Of a DNA stretch of 43,734 nucleotides, positions 1 to 7,845 are shown in pieces; positions within the stretch are counted from its first letter, which is position 1; each line of letters starts with the position of its first letter. Under the pieces are notes generated by a model, which was not told the origin of the DNA, did no database searches, and was given only the letters and a program-made list of their open reading frames with translations. Source of the stretch: Streptococcus agalactiae ATCC 13813. GTDB lineage: Bacteria; Bacillota; Bacilli; Lactobacillales; Streptococcaceae. The translations under genes and the position numbers were made by a program. The DNA lies in contig NZ_GL636070.1 of assembly GCF_000186445.1 (NCBI RefSeq), positions 213,062 to 256,795 of the forward strand, read 5' to 3'.

Positions 1-738
1 CGATTATTAATTAATAATAGAATTCTCGATATTCTAACAAGAATGAATTACATACTAATTAGTGTTGATGCTGGCTCACAGAATACATATGATTGTCTAA
101 AAAACAATGGTAAATCATCTACAAACTTTCAACGATTATTGGACAATATAGAAATGTTGAATAAATATAAAAATGATTATAATAGGGGTGTTGAAATTAA
201 TGTAGGGTTTGTATTAAATGAAATGAATTACAATGAAATTTATCCATTGGCTGTATTATTAAAAGAAAGAGGGGTATCGAATTTAAGGATTAAAACAGAT
301 ATTTCATTGAAATATTTGATTGATGAGTCTTTCAAAACTTTAGTTCAGGAGCAATATGATCTTGTTCGAAAAAATCTTGTTGATGAGAGCTTTAATCTAG
401 TAGAGTTACATCGAATAACAAAACAAGTAGATAGAGAAAGATACTTTGATAGGTGTATAATTAATAAAATATACGCTAATATAAGCTCTGATGGATTTGT
501 TTATGCATGTAACTATCATCCAGCAATTAAAGGAGTAAAGTATGGAAATGTAAAAACAGTCCCATTTGATGAAATTTGGGAAAATGCAGAAAAGGATTTT
601 AATTTATCATTGTGTCCAAGGGTATGTGATCCATTTAAAACAAGAGCAAATAATATGCTGAATTCTTATTTCAATGATACAGATTATAGAAATCAAGTTG
701 ATAGTGTACTGGTTGATAGATATGGATATTCTAAGTAA
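1..738 (+). CDS. Radical SAM/SPASM-type protein, C-terminal part (5' end outside window)
   Basis: The reading frame is open from base 1, so the gene starts before the window. The visible part matches the second half of a radical SAM barrel: an ISVDAGSQNTYD segment just after in-frame ATG 43, then strand/helix repeats. It ends in a cysteine-bearing region (RCIINK, YACNYHP, GNVKTVPFDEIWENA, LCPRVCDPF) that looks like a SPASM or twitch domain binding an auxiliary iron-sulfur cluster. The CxxxCxxC motif that binds the SAM cluster would lie off the left edge and cannot be checked. The next gene overlaps its 3' end, so the two are probably co-translated. The substrate is unknown; the downstream kinase, Nudix enzyme and nucleotide-sugar dehydrogenase suggest a sugar- or nucleotide-derived metabolite rather than a peptide, but that is inference. 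Confidence 0.75.
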   Translation, partial: RLLINNRILDILTRMNYILISVDAGSQNTYDCLKNNGKSSTNFQRLLDNIEMLNKYKNDYNRGVEINVGFVLNEMNYNEIYPLAVLLKERGVSNLRIKTDISLKYLIDESFKTLVQEQYDLVRKNLVDESFNLVELHRITKQVDRERYFDRCIINKIYANISSDGFVYACNYHPAIKGVKYGNVKTVPFDEIWENAEKDFNLSLCPRVCDPFKTRANNMLNSYFNDTDYRNQVDSVLVDRYGYSK

Positions 739-1579
739 AAAGTTTAACAAAAATATATATAAGGTTATAGTTGCAGGAAATGCTTACATTATTAATTATT
801 GTTTATTAGATAACCAAAAATTATTTAATAACTTGAATAAAATACATACATACTGTAGTCAAAAGGGATTATGTCCTGAAATTATTGTAAATTCAAAAAA
901 ATTTTTTATTTATAAGTACCTAGCCAGTTTGGAAGTTGAAGAAAATTTTCGAAGGTATGCTAGGAGTATTGGAGAACTGCATAAAACATTATCAGAAGCA
1001 GAAATTGATTTTAGTTCTTTGTATCAATTCAAAAATCAAAGTTATGAACTAAGTATTAGACAGCTGGAATTAATGAATACTAAGAATTCAAGAGATATGA
1101 CTGAAATTTTAAAAAGTCTTAAGAAAAATAATTGCTTATCTGTGAAGATGAACGAAGAAGATATTAGGTTAATACACGGTGATTTGCATATAGGTAACAT
1201 TATTTTTTCTGAAAGCAATAGAACTTTCTTTATTGACTTTGAACAGCTATCTTATTTTTACGCTTCATATGAAGTATTACGTTTTTTCTTTCATACAATT
1301 AGTCTAGAGGATGATATGTCCAATATATTAAAAAATCTTCAATCATTTATTTGTGAATATAATAAAATAGTTGGACTAGAAATATCAGAATGGTCCGCAA
1401 GTTTATTTTTTTATTTAGAAATATTAACAAAAGATACTTCAATGGCAGTCAGTAATCCAAAATATTACGGATTTAGAGTCAATCTAGCAAAATTTATATT
1501 TAGAAATTTTGATGATTTATTTTTAACAATTGTTAATGCTATTCAGATTAGAGAGGAAAACAATGAGGTCAGAATATAA
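722..1579 (+). CDS. APH/choline-kinase-fold small-molecule phosphotransferase
   Basis: A protein of about 285 residues with the two core motifs of the aminoglycoside phosphotransferase/choline kinase superfamily: HGDLHIGN (catalytic loop, H152 to N159, Asp154 the expected base) and IDFE (Asp172, metal binding). It should transfer the gamma-phosphate of ATP to a hydroxyl of a small molecule in the cytoplasm. ATG 722 is preferred because it overlaps the previous gene by 17 bases and gives MDILSKKF; an in-frame ATG at 674 would extend far into the upstream gene. No strong Shine-Dalgarno is visible, which fits translational coupling. The N-lobe is short and divergent. It need not be a resistance gene: in this cluster a sugar or amino-sugar kinase role is more likely, though unproven. 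Confidence 0.8.
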   Translation: MDILSKKFNKNIYKVIVAGNAYIINYCLLDNQKLFNNLNKIHTYCSQKGLCPEIIVNSKKFFIYKYLASLEVEENFRRYARSIGELHKTLSEAEIDFSSLYQFKNQSYELSIRQLELMNTKNSRDMTEILKSLKKNNCLSVKMNEEDIRLIHGDLHIGNIIFSESNRTFFIDFEQLSYFYASYEVLRFFFHTISLEDDMSNILKNLQSFICEYNKIVGLEISEWSASLFFYLEILTKDTSMAVSNPKYYGFRVNLAKFIFRNFDDLFLTIVNAIQIREENNEVRI

Positions 1580-2006
1580 TGTTTTAGTAATACCATTTGT
1601 TGAGAAAGAAGGCTTAGTTGAATTTTGTATCTTAAAAAGAACAGATTTAAAAATTTGGCAATTTGTAGCTGGAGGTGGTGAAAGTGGAGAAGATTCCATA
1701 ACTTCTGCTTTGAGGGAGTTAGAGGAAGAAATTGGTTATAAAGGTGATAGAGAAAAAATAATATGTTTAGATTCAAGTGCAACTGTGAGAATTGATTGTT
1801 TTCCTGACTTAAAAGAAAGTAATAAATTTGTCATACCTATCCATTGTTTTGCATGTAGGATGAGTGACAAAAACATTATTCTTTCTAATGAACATACTGA
1901 ATATAAATGGGTTAACTACGAGATTGCAGATCAATTCTTACATTTTGATTTGGATAAAACTGCAATGTGGGAGCTTGCTAAAAGAATTGTGAGGAATGAA
2001 TATTGA
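1563..2006 (+). CDS. Nudix hydrolase
   Basis: A protein of 147 residues with a complete Nudix box from Gly37 to Tyr59: G-x5-E-x7-REL-x-EE-x-G-Y, including the REL and EE residues that bind magnesium. Nudix enzymes cleave a nucleoside diphosphate linked to another group, so NDP-sugars are plausible substrates here. ATG 1563 follows a GAGAGGA ribosome site at good spacing and lies 17 bases inside the end of the kinase gene. Its stop TGA overlaps the ATG of the next gene by one base (TGATG). This arrangement, repeated along the four genes, shows one operon. Composition is very AT-rich like its neighbours and unlike the recombinases downstream, which suggests the cargo came from elsewhere. Confidence 0.85.
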   Translation: MRSEYNVLVIPFVEKEGLVEFCILKRTDLKIWQFVAGGGESGEDSITSALRELEEEIGYKGDREKIICLDSSATVRIDCFPDLKESNKFVIPIHCFACRMSDKNIILSNEHTEYKWVNYEIADQFLHFDLDKTAMWELAKRIVRNEY

Positions 2007-3205
2007 TGGTAACATATGAAGAGTTACGTAATCGAAACGCTTCAATTTGTGTAATTGGCTTAGGTTATGTTGGATTTCCATTACTCAAATTATTATCCAA
2101 AAAATACAGAGTGATTGGATATGATAGCGATTACAGGGTTGTTGCAAAATTATCAGCAGAAGCTGGGAATATAAATAAGAACTATGAACTGACTAATGAT
2201 CCGAAGGCTATAAGTAATTGTAAGGTTTTTATTGTTACAGTTCCAACACCAACTAATGAGGATGATTACTCACCAAATTACTCATATATAAAAAGTGCTA
2301 CAGCCACCATTGCTTCTCATATGGGGATAGGTACACTTGTTATATATGAATCAACCGTAGGACCTGGCACTACTGTTGAAAAGTGTGTCCCATTATTGGA
2401 AAAAATATCAGGACTTAAATGTGGTAAGGATTTTAGTGTGGGTTATTCGCCTGAAAGAATAAATCCAGGTGATACTATAAATACACTTGAGCAAATCACG
2501 AAACTCGTCTCAGGGTTTGATTTGAAAACTACAAATTTAATAAAACAGATATATGATAATGTTATGATTACGCCAACTTATCCTGTTTCAGATATAAAAA
2601 TTGCAGAACTTTCAAAGCTTTTAGAAAATATACAAAGAGATGTTAATATTGCTTTGTTAAATGAGTTTTCTGAAGTATTATCTAATTTAAACATTAATGT
2701 ACAAGAAGTACTAGAAGCTGCTCGTACAAAATGGAATTTTGTGAATTTTAGACCAGGGATTGTTGGTGGGCACTGTATAGGGGTTGATATCAATTATTAT
2801 TTGGAATTTGTTAGTAAAAATAATCTCACTTCTAAATTAATTGGAACTGCAAGGGACATAAATGAAGAACATGTTGAATATATATTTGAAAAGATTCAGG
2901 GATATCTTGAGAATAGTAATGCAAAAAAAATTTGTGCGATGGGAATTTCTTACAAAGAAAATGTTTCTGATATTCGTAATAGTAAGGCTTTGAAAATAAT
3001 AAATCATCTTCAAGATTCAAAAAAATTTGAGATAGATATTTTTGATCCATTACAAGATAAGGAGGAAATGAAACAAAATAAAATATCTCTGATAGATATA
3101 AAAGATTTTGATCCATGTCAGTATGACTGCTTATTACTATTTGTTGCTCATAGAGCATTTAAAGAATTTTTAGATGATAAAATTAATTTCGATACCCAAT
3201 TTTAG
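2006..3205 (+). CDS. UDP-N-acetylhexosamine 6-dehydrogenase (nucleotide-sugar dehydrogenase), 3'-truncated
   Basis: Similar to the UDP-glucose/GDP-mannose dehydrogenase family, closest in motif style to the WbpA/TviB branch that oxidises UDP-GlcNAc or UDP-GalNAc to the uronic acid. Visible are the NAD-binding GLGYVG (residues 18-23), YSPERINPGD, and the GGHCIGVD catalytic motif with Cys257. The C-terminal UDP-binding domain is present up to HRAFKEFL. The protein then stops after about 399 residues at FDTQF; family members normally continue for a short final strand and helix. The stop lies exactly where sequence homologous to a serine recombinase begins (about 3193-3205), so the last codons have probably been replaced by foreign DNA. 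ATG 2006 is chosen over TTG 2003; a GAGGA site lies 10 bases upstream. Activity may survive the clipping. Confidence 0.82.
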   Translation: MVTYEELRNRNASICVIGLGYVGFPLLKLLSKKYRVIGYDSDYRVVAKLSAEAGNINKNYELTNDPKAISNCKVFIVTVPTPTNEDDYSPNYSYIKSATATIASHMGIGTLVIYESTVGPGTTVEKCVPLLEKISGLKCGKDFSVGYSPERINPGDTINTLEQITKLVSGFDLKTTNLIKQIYDNVMITPTYPVSDIKIAELSKLLENIQRDVNIALLNEFSEVLSNLNINVQEVLEAARTKWNFVNFRPGIVGGHCIGVDINYYLEFVSKNNLTSKLIGTARDINEEHVEYIFEKIQGYLENSNAKKICAMGISYKENVSDIRNSKALKIINHLQDSKKFEIDIFDPLQDKEEMKQNKISLIDIKDFDPCQYDCLLLFVAHRAFKEFLDDKINFDTQF

Positions 3206-4197
3206 AGTTTGTTTTTCAAGAGGCAATCGAAGGTAAATCCATGCCTCAGATTACTGCTGAATTGAATCGTAGAGAAATTGCTGTACCTCATTCCTACCGT
3301 AAGACAGGTCAATTATATAGAAGTGAGCAGGATACGAAAAGATGGCAAGCAGGAAATTTACTTCGTCTGATTAAGATGCCTGTTTACAGGGGAGACCTTG
3401 TTCAGCGAACACGAAACAAATCCTTATCTGAAGATGACTATATCTATTTTGAAAATGCGCAGGAAGCCTATATCAGCAAAGATGACTACGAAAAAATTCT
3501 TCAGTATTCAGCTAGTCGTAAGTCTGTTAAAAAGACTGACCGAGTGAAAACTTCAAATCGCTATAAAGGTTTGATTTATGCCAAAACCAAATCAGCTCAA
3601 ATGGTTCGAAAGTGTCGCCATTTTTCAAACAATAAGTCTGATTATGATTACTATTATTTTATGGACTACGTCTATGATTCCAACCAATCAGAAAGACGGA
3701 CAGTTTCTATTAGTGAGAATGCTTTGGATAAGATAATCTTAGAGTTGCTTCAAACTACAATGAAGCGTTTAGGTACAGTTGAGACTTTATTGCCTCGACT
3801 TGAATCTAAAAAGGAGAATTGCCTTAAGAATTATCAAAAGCAGTTGAGGGGTCATCAAGGTTCAATAGTACAATGGAATGCTGAACTAAGCGATCTATAC
3901 GCAGTGTTCAGTCTTAATCGGTCTAAGCGAGAAGACTATCTTTCCAAGAAGAAAGAAATAAACTCAAAAATCAAAACCATTTCACAAGAAATAGCCCAAT
4001 GTGAAACTTCAATAAAGCAGATTGAGGAGGAGCACAGTAAGCAGGTGAATTGGGTTAGACATCTAGCCAAGAGTAACAATCAAGCAGTTTTAACGGCAGA
4101 ACTCTTAAATTCTTTAATAGAACGGATTGAAGTTGATGTGGACAAAACAGTCACAGTAACTTTTAACTGTCGGATCGGGGGGGACGAGCATGACTAA
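3193..4197 (+). pseudogene. Large serine recombinase, 5'-truncated (no catalytic domain)
   Basis: From about base 3199 this frame reads LEFVFQEAIEGKSMPQITAEL, matching the segment after the catalytic domain of large serine recombinases; everything upstream, including the Resolvase domain with the active Ser, is missing. The first ATG is 3241, giving 318 residues: a Recombinase domain, a zinc-ribbon position, and a coiled coil (roughly residues 180-270) before the end. At the zinc-ribbon position the usual C-x2-C is replaced (GLIYAKTKSAQM), so the finger appears lost as well. Its stop overlaps the next recombinase gene by 8 bases, so the two were a tandem coupled pair. A remaining product could at most bind DNA or its partner; it cannot cut. 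Confidence 0.82.
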
Positions 4198-5629
4198 AAT
4201 CGCTCTATACCTCCGCTTGTCAGTTGATGAGGCTAATACAGATGAAAGCAACTCAATTACTCATCAACGGTACTTATTAAACCATTTTCTTGACCAAGAA
4301 TCTAAGTTCAAGAACTGGGAACGTTTGGAGTTTGTGGACGATGGTTTTTCAGGCACCAGTCTTAACCGTCCAGCCTTTAAACGCATGATGGCTGATGTTA
4401 AGGCTGGAACTATCCGTTATATCATCGTCAAGGATTTGTCTCGATTTATGCGTGACTATCTGGAATTGGGAAACTATTTGGAGAATATTTTTCCTTTTCT
4501 CGGAGTTCGATTTATTGCTCTCAACGACCATTATGATAGCCTGGTTTCTGAACATAATGGACTGGATATTGATGTGCCCTTTAGAAACTTACTCAATGAT
4601 TTCTACGCCAAAGATGTTTCTGAAAAAGTCAAGAGTGCAATGAACAGTATGAAACGCTCTGGGAAGAACATGAGTTGGTTACCACCGTTTGGTTATATCA
4701 AGGACCCAAATGACCGATTTAAGATTATCATTGATGAGGAAGTCGCTCCAATTGTGAGACGAATTTTTAGACTTTGCATTGAGGGAATGGGAACTCAAAA
4801 AATAGCGATGTTACTTAATAGTGAACAGACTATTACTCCAGCAGAGAGGAAAATGCAGGTTAGTCAAGCAAGGTATGCAAAATCAATTATCATTACTGTC
4901 GAACAAAAGAGGAATGTATGGACGAGAAGTGGAGTTCTCCAAATACTCAAAAATGAAGCCTATAAGGGGACGTACCTGTTTAACACTAGAACAATGGTAA
5001 ATGGTAAGCAGATTAGACGACCTGAATCAGAGTGGGAACGTCTTGAAAATAACCATGAGGCAATTGTACCAAGTGAGGACTTTGACAAAGCTCAACAATC
5101 ACTGGCTTCTCGCATTAGTGGGGCGAAAAGTCAGACTTGTAATCAGCCACAAGAAGTTTTATTGCGAGGCTTAGTTATCTGTGAACATTGTGGGCATCGT
5201 CTCCTTCGATATAGCCACTATAACAACTATGATTATTTTTATTGTCGCTATTGTAGAAGCCAAGGCCAGAGCATGAAGTCCTGTCGGATAGATAGAATAG
5301 AAGATGCTATCGAGAAAGAATTAAAGTCTCGGTTGCCGATGAGCTCTCCAAAGTTACCCAAAAGGAATCCTATAAGAGAAGTTGAACGGCTGAAAACTCA
5401 AAAGGTTTCTCATTTTCAAGACTATAAAGAGGGTTTGATGACAAGAGAAGCTTTTATGAAAAAACGCCAGATTTTGGACAATTCTATAATGGAATTAGAA
5501 GAACAACTAAAGGTAGTTGATGGGGAAAATATAGCATTTGACAAGAAATTGACCAGGGAAGTGGTTGACATTCATATCGATAGGATTGTCGTCAATGGCC
5601 AAGGTTCTTTTACAGTCGTCTATAAATAA
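4190..5629 (+). CDS. Large serine recombinase (complete)
   Basis: A 479-residue site-specific recombinase. The N-terminal resolvase domain has YLRLS with the nucleophile Ser11, the FVDDGFSGTSLNRP loop and the VKDLSRFMRDYLE motif. A Recombinase domain follows (about residues 160-300), then an intact zinc ribbon (CEHCGHRLL, later YFYCRYC and KSC) and a coiled-coil tail near residues 390-450. Length fits the small end of large serine integrases. The ATG at 4190 overlaps the stop of the upstream truncated recombinase. Such enzymes integrate and excise mobile elements without accessory ATPases and usually lie at one end of their element; a terminator and a damaged chromosomal Nudix gene follow within 100 bases, so the right end of the element is probably here. 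Confidence 0.92.
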   Translation: MTKIALYLRLSVDEANTDESNSITHQRYLLNHFLDQESKFKNWERLEFVDDGFSGTSLNRPAFKRMMADVKAGTIRYIIVKDLSRFMRDYLELGNYLENIFPFLGVRFIALNDHYDSLVSEHNGLDIDVPFRNLLNDFYAKDVSEKVKSAMNSMKRSGKNMSWLPPFGYIKDPNDRFKIIIDEEVAPIVRRIFRLCIEGMGTQKIAMLLNSEQTITPAERKMQVSQARYAKSIIITVEQKRNVWTRSGVLQILKNEAYKGTYLFNTRTMVNGKQIRRPESEWERLENNHEAIVPSEDFDKAQQSLASRISGAKSQTCNQPQEVLLRGLVICEHCGHRLLRYSHYNNYDYFYCRYCRSQGQSMKSCRIDRIEDAIEKELKSRLPMSSPKLPKRNPIREVERLKTQKVSHFQDYKEGLMTREAFMKKRQILDNSIMELEEQLKVVDGENIAFDKKLTREVVDIHIDRIVVNGQGSFTVVYK

Positions 5630-5636
5630 TCAAATG

Positions 5637-5665
5637 AGAGGCTTGTGTAATAGCAAGTCTCTTTC
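5637..5665 (+). terminator. Rho-independent terminator after the recombinases
   Basis: AGAGGCTTG pairs with CAAGTCTCT across an 8-base loop with one G-T pair, followed by TTTC. It starts 8 bases after the recombinase stop and closes the recombinase transcription unit. Confidence 0.65.
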
Positions 5666-5690
5666 TTGAAAAGTAGCTTTGTGGTATAAT
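5663..5690 (+). promoter_or_regulatory. Candidate promoter of the Nudix-GNAT unit
   Basis: A perfect TATAAT at 5685-5690 with a weak TTCTTG 16 bases upstream. It faces the damaged Nudix gene and the acetyltransferase, and it is probably chromosomal sequence just beyond the element end. Confidence 0.45.
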
Positions 5691-5716
5691 AAGAGTGTAT
5701 AAAGTGGAGAAAAATA

Positions 5717-6066
5717 GTGTCATTTACTTGACATAAGAGGGTGGTCGTGAGGGCGATGAAACACCTTTGGAATGTCTTTTTCGAGAAGTTAGTGAAGAAT
5801 TAAATCTGACCTTAACTCGAAACCATATTAATTGGGTCAAGACTTATAGGGGTATGTTGAAGCCTGATAAATTATCAGTTTTTATGGTTGGACATATCAG
5901 TCAGAAAGAGTACGATAGCATTGTTCTAGGTGATGAAGGACAAGGCTACAAGCTCATGTCCATTGACGAATTTCTAAGCCATAAAAAGGTCATTCCTCAG
6001 TTGCAGGAGAGGTTGAGAGATTATTTGGAGGTGGAAGATGATTACTTTACAAAAGGCGGAAGCTAG
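5717..6066 (+). pseudogene. Nudix hydrolase remnant, 5'-deleted and frameshifted
   Basis: The frame ending at 6066 contains a Nudix box read from about 5737 (GGREGDETPLECLFREVSEEL, REV and EE intact), followed by the rest of the domain. A TAA at 5734 interrupts it directly upstream. In the frame shifted by one base, codons just before (5724-5741) read LLDIRG, which would continue sensibly into the box, so a small indel sits near 5738. Even with that repaired, only a few residues precede the box, where about 25 or more are expected. A GGAG followed by GTG 5717 may be the old start, leaving M-S-F-T before a stop. The gene therefore lost its N-terminal coding part, possibly when the neighbouring element arrived or left. 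Translation from TTG 5767 would give a 99-residue non-functional piece. Confidence 0.75.
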
Positions 6067-6508
6067 TGATTTAGAGAAGATTATTGCCATTCAGAGAGCT
6101 AGCTTTAAGGCAGTCTATGAGAAATACCACGATCAATACGATCCCTATGTGGAAGAAGTTGAGCAGATTCGATGGAAACTAGTGGAGCGACCAGATTGTT
6201 TCTATCATTTTGTCCTTGTTGATGAGACAATTGTTGGTTTTCTTAGACTGGTTATCAAAGACGAGGAGAAGCGTGCTTGGCTTGGTACGGCGGCTATTCT
6301 TCCCCAATATCAAGGGCAGGGCTACGGCTCAGCAGCGATGGCTTTATTAGAGAAAACCTATCCTAAGCTTACAAAGTGGGATTTATGTACGATTGCGCAA
6401 GAAAAACTAATGGTCAGTTTTTATGAAAAATGTGGTTATCATTCAACCCATACCGAACCTGAGCAAGAAGGAATGGATATGGTCTATATGACAAAGAAGA
6501 TAGAATAA
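6038..6508 (+). CDS. GNAT-family N-acetyltransferase
   Basis: A 156-residue protein with the GNAT acetyl-CoA signature QYQGQGYGSAAM (motif A, near residues 90-102) and a C-terminal FYEKCGY motif. It should transfer acetyl from acetyl-CoA to an amine; the substrate is not predictable. ATG 6038 has a strong GGAGGTGG site about 6 bases upstream and overlaps the end of the Nudix remnant by 29 bases, so the two genes originally formed one unit. With the upstream gene broken, ribosomes could still load at its own site. Confidence 0.87.
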   Translation: MITLQKAEASDLEKIIAIQRASFKAVYEKYHDQYDPYVEEVEQIRWKLVERPDCFYHFVLVDETIVGFLRLVIKDEEKRAWLGTAAILPQYQGQGYGSAAMALLEKTYPKLTKWDLCTIAQEKLMVSFYEKCGYHSTHTEPEQEGMDMVYMTKKIE

Positions 6509-6512
6509 AAAA

Positions 6513-6540
6513 AGAAAACTAGATGATTGTCTAGTTTTCT
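6513..6540. terminator. Bidirectional terminator between GNAT and MerR genes
   Basis: A perfect 11-bp inverted repeat AGAAAACTAGA / TCTAGTTTTCT with a 6-base loop lies between two convergent genes. The minus-strand reading ends in a long T run, so it serves the MerR gene best and the acetyltransferase gene as well. Confidence 0.8.
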
Positions 6541-6546
6541 GATAGT

Positions 6547-7263
6547 TTATTGGCAATAGTAAGCAATAGCTTGGCTGACAAAATCACTTGTTCCTGCTCC
6601 ACCAGCTTTGTCAATTGATTGACTAAACCGGTCATCTGATTGATACATTTGTCCTAGTCCAGCAAGGATTTCATTGGTACAGGTGTAAAAATGCTGAGAG
6701 ATATAGTCTTGTAGCCGTTTCACACACATTTGAACAGATTCATCAGATACATTTTGTGTCTTTAATTGCCCAAATTGTACCATTATTTTTGCCATTTCTT
6801 GGCTAATTTGTGCAAAGTCATCTGAAGCATGTTTTTGAGCAAATTCTTGGTAGGCTGCTGTTTGTCCCCATTTTTCTTTTGCTTCAGCTTGTAATTGTTC
6901 TAATTCTGTTTTATTATAAACATCGAAATTCATATAATCATCTCCTTTTTCTTGTAATCGTTTCGCATGGGTGATAACCTGCTCAAGATGCGATCTTTTC
7001 CATTCAAGCAATTTGATTTGTTGGGCTAATAAGTCTTGCCTTTCCTCTTTTGCTTGCTCAAGCAGGTATTTGATATCTTTGAGAGGGAATTCCAACTCAC
7101 GAAATAGCAAAATTTCTTGCAGGCGAATCAATGCTTCATCGTCATAAAGTCGATAGCCTGCTTCGGATAGGGCGGTAGGTGGGAATAAACCGATTTTATC
7201 ATAGTGATGCAAGGTGCGCACACTTACACCGCTTAAGATACTGACTTCTTTAACTGTTTTCAT
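6547..7263 (-). CDS. MerR-family regulator with TipAS-like ligand domain
   Basis: A 238-residue protein. Residues 1-70 form a MerR winged helix (KEVSILSGVSVRTLHHYDKIGL, then RLYDDEALIRLQEILLFRELEF). A dimerisation helix follows to about residue 105. The remainder (from MNFDVYNK) is a TipAS-type domain, the all-helical module that in TipA and related proteins captures thiopeptides and other hydrophobic drugs. The regulator therefore probably senses a toxic amphipathic compound. Its promoter has the 19-bp spacer typical of MerR targets, so it probably controls itself. The oppositely oriented MepB-family gene starts about 120 bases away and could be a second target. No efflux gene is adjacent. 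Confidence 0.88.
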   Translation of the reverse strand: MKTVKEVSILSGVSVRTLHHYDKIGLFPPTALSEAGYRLYDDEALIRLQEILLFRELEFPLKDIKYLLEQAKEERQDLLAQQIKLLEWKRSHLEQVITHAKRLQEKGDDYMNFDVYNKTELEQLQAEAKEKWGQTAAYQEFAQKHASDDFAQISQEMAKIMVQFGQLKTQNVSDESVQMCVKRLQDYISQHFYTCTNEILAGLGQMYQSDDRFSQSIDKAGGAGTSDFVSQAIAYYCQ

Positions 7264-7288
7264 GGTAATAACCTCCTCTCACTTACAT

Positions 7289-7319
7289 AGTATAAAGGAT
7301 AACCTAAGGTCAGGGTCAA
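7289..7319 (-). promoter_or_regulatory. MerR-type promoter with 19-bp spacer and dyad operator
   Basis: On the minus strand, TTGACC (7319-7314) and TATACT (7294-7289) are separated by 19 bp, two more than the sigma-A optimum. The spacer contains the dyad GACCTTAGGTT. Overlong spacers with a centred dyad are the hallmark of promoters that MerR proteins untwist. A GAGGAGG ribosome site follows before the ATG. Confidence 0.78.
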
Positions 7320-7386
7320 GCAAAAAATAAATTATTTTGAAAAGTATGGTTAATCATATTGATTTGAAGATAAAGGAGGGATAGTT

Positions 7387-7845
7387 ATAGAAATAGTTGA
7401 GCTACTAAGGGAATGGTATTCTTCCTTTGAAGTTAAAGAAGAAAAGTGGAATGAAAAATATGAAGGTATCCTCATAAGAATTGAAGGCGATAGAAACTAT
7501 AAAAGGTGTCGTTTAGCTCATAAGACAGCTAGCAAGATGGGGTATTTTACAGTATTTTGGCAGAAAGATGGAAATGGTAAAAATATTCCTTTTTATGAAC
7601 AAGATGAAGTGGAAGATTTGATTATTGTCATTAAAGATGGTAGATGGAAAGGTTTGTTCATCATTCCCAAAGAGGTTGCAGTGAGTAAGGGTATTCTTTC
7701 ATCTGCTAACTCTCAAGAAAAGATGGCTATGCGATTTTACCCTCCTTGGTGTAGCGATTTAAATAGAACAGCTTTGGTGACACAGCGATGGCAGTTGAAT
7801 TATTTTATTGATTTAAGTAGAAATAATGAAGGAGTTACTACATGA
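7387..7845 (+). CDS. MepB-family protein with apparent ATA start
   Basis: The full frame encodes about 152 residues that match the MepB family: [54 protein letters not shown] and [12 protein letters not shown]. MepB is named after the gene beside the mepRA multidrug locus of staphylococci; its function is not established. No ATG, GTG or TTG exists at the proper N-terminus. A strong AAAGGAGGG site (7372-7380) is followed at ideal distance by ATA 7387, which looks like a mutated ATG. The first canonical start is ATG 7537, which would remove about 50 conserved residues. The gene may be silent, weakly translated from ATA, or expressed as a fragment. Its stop overlaps the prmA start (ATGA), so coupling to prmA could be affected. 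Confidence 0.72.
   Translation: MEIVELLREWYSSFEVKEEKWNEKYEGILIRIEGDRNYKRCRLAHKTASKMGYFTVFWQKDGNGKNIPFYEQDEVEDLIIVIKDGRWKGLFIIPKEVAVSKGILSSANSQEKMAMRFYPPWCSDLNRTALVTQRWQLNYFIDLSRNNEGVTT

Noticed and set aside
722..1579. Aminoglycoside resistance gene
   Set aside because: The fold motifs are those of APH enzymes, but the context is a biosynthetic-looking operon and the sequence does not resemble a known resistance class.
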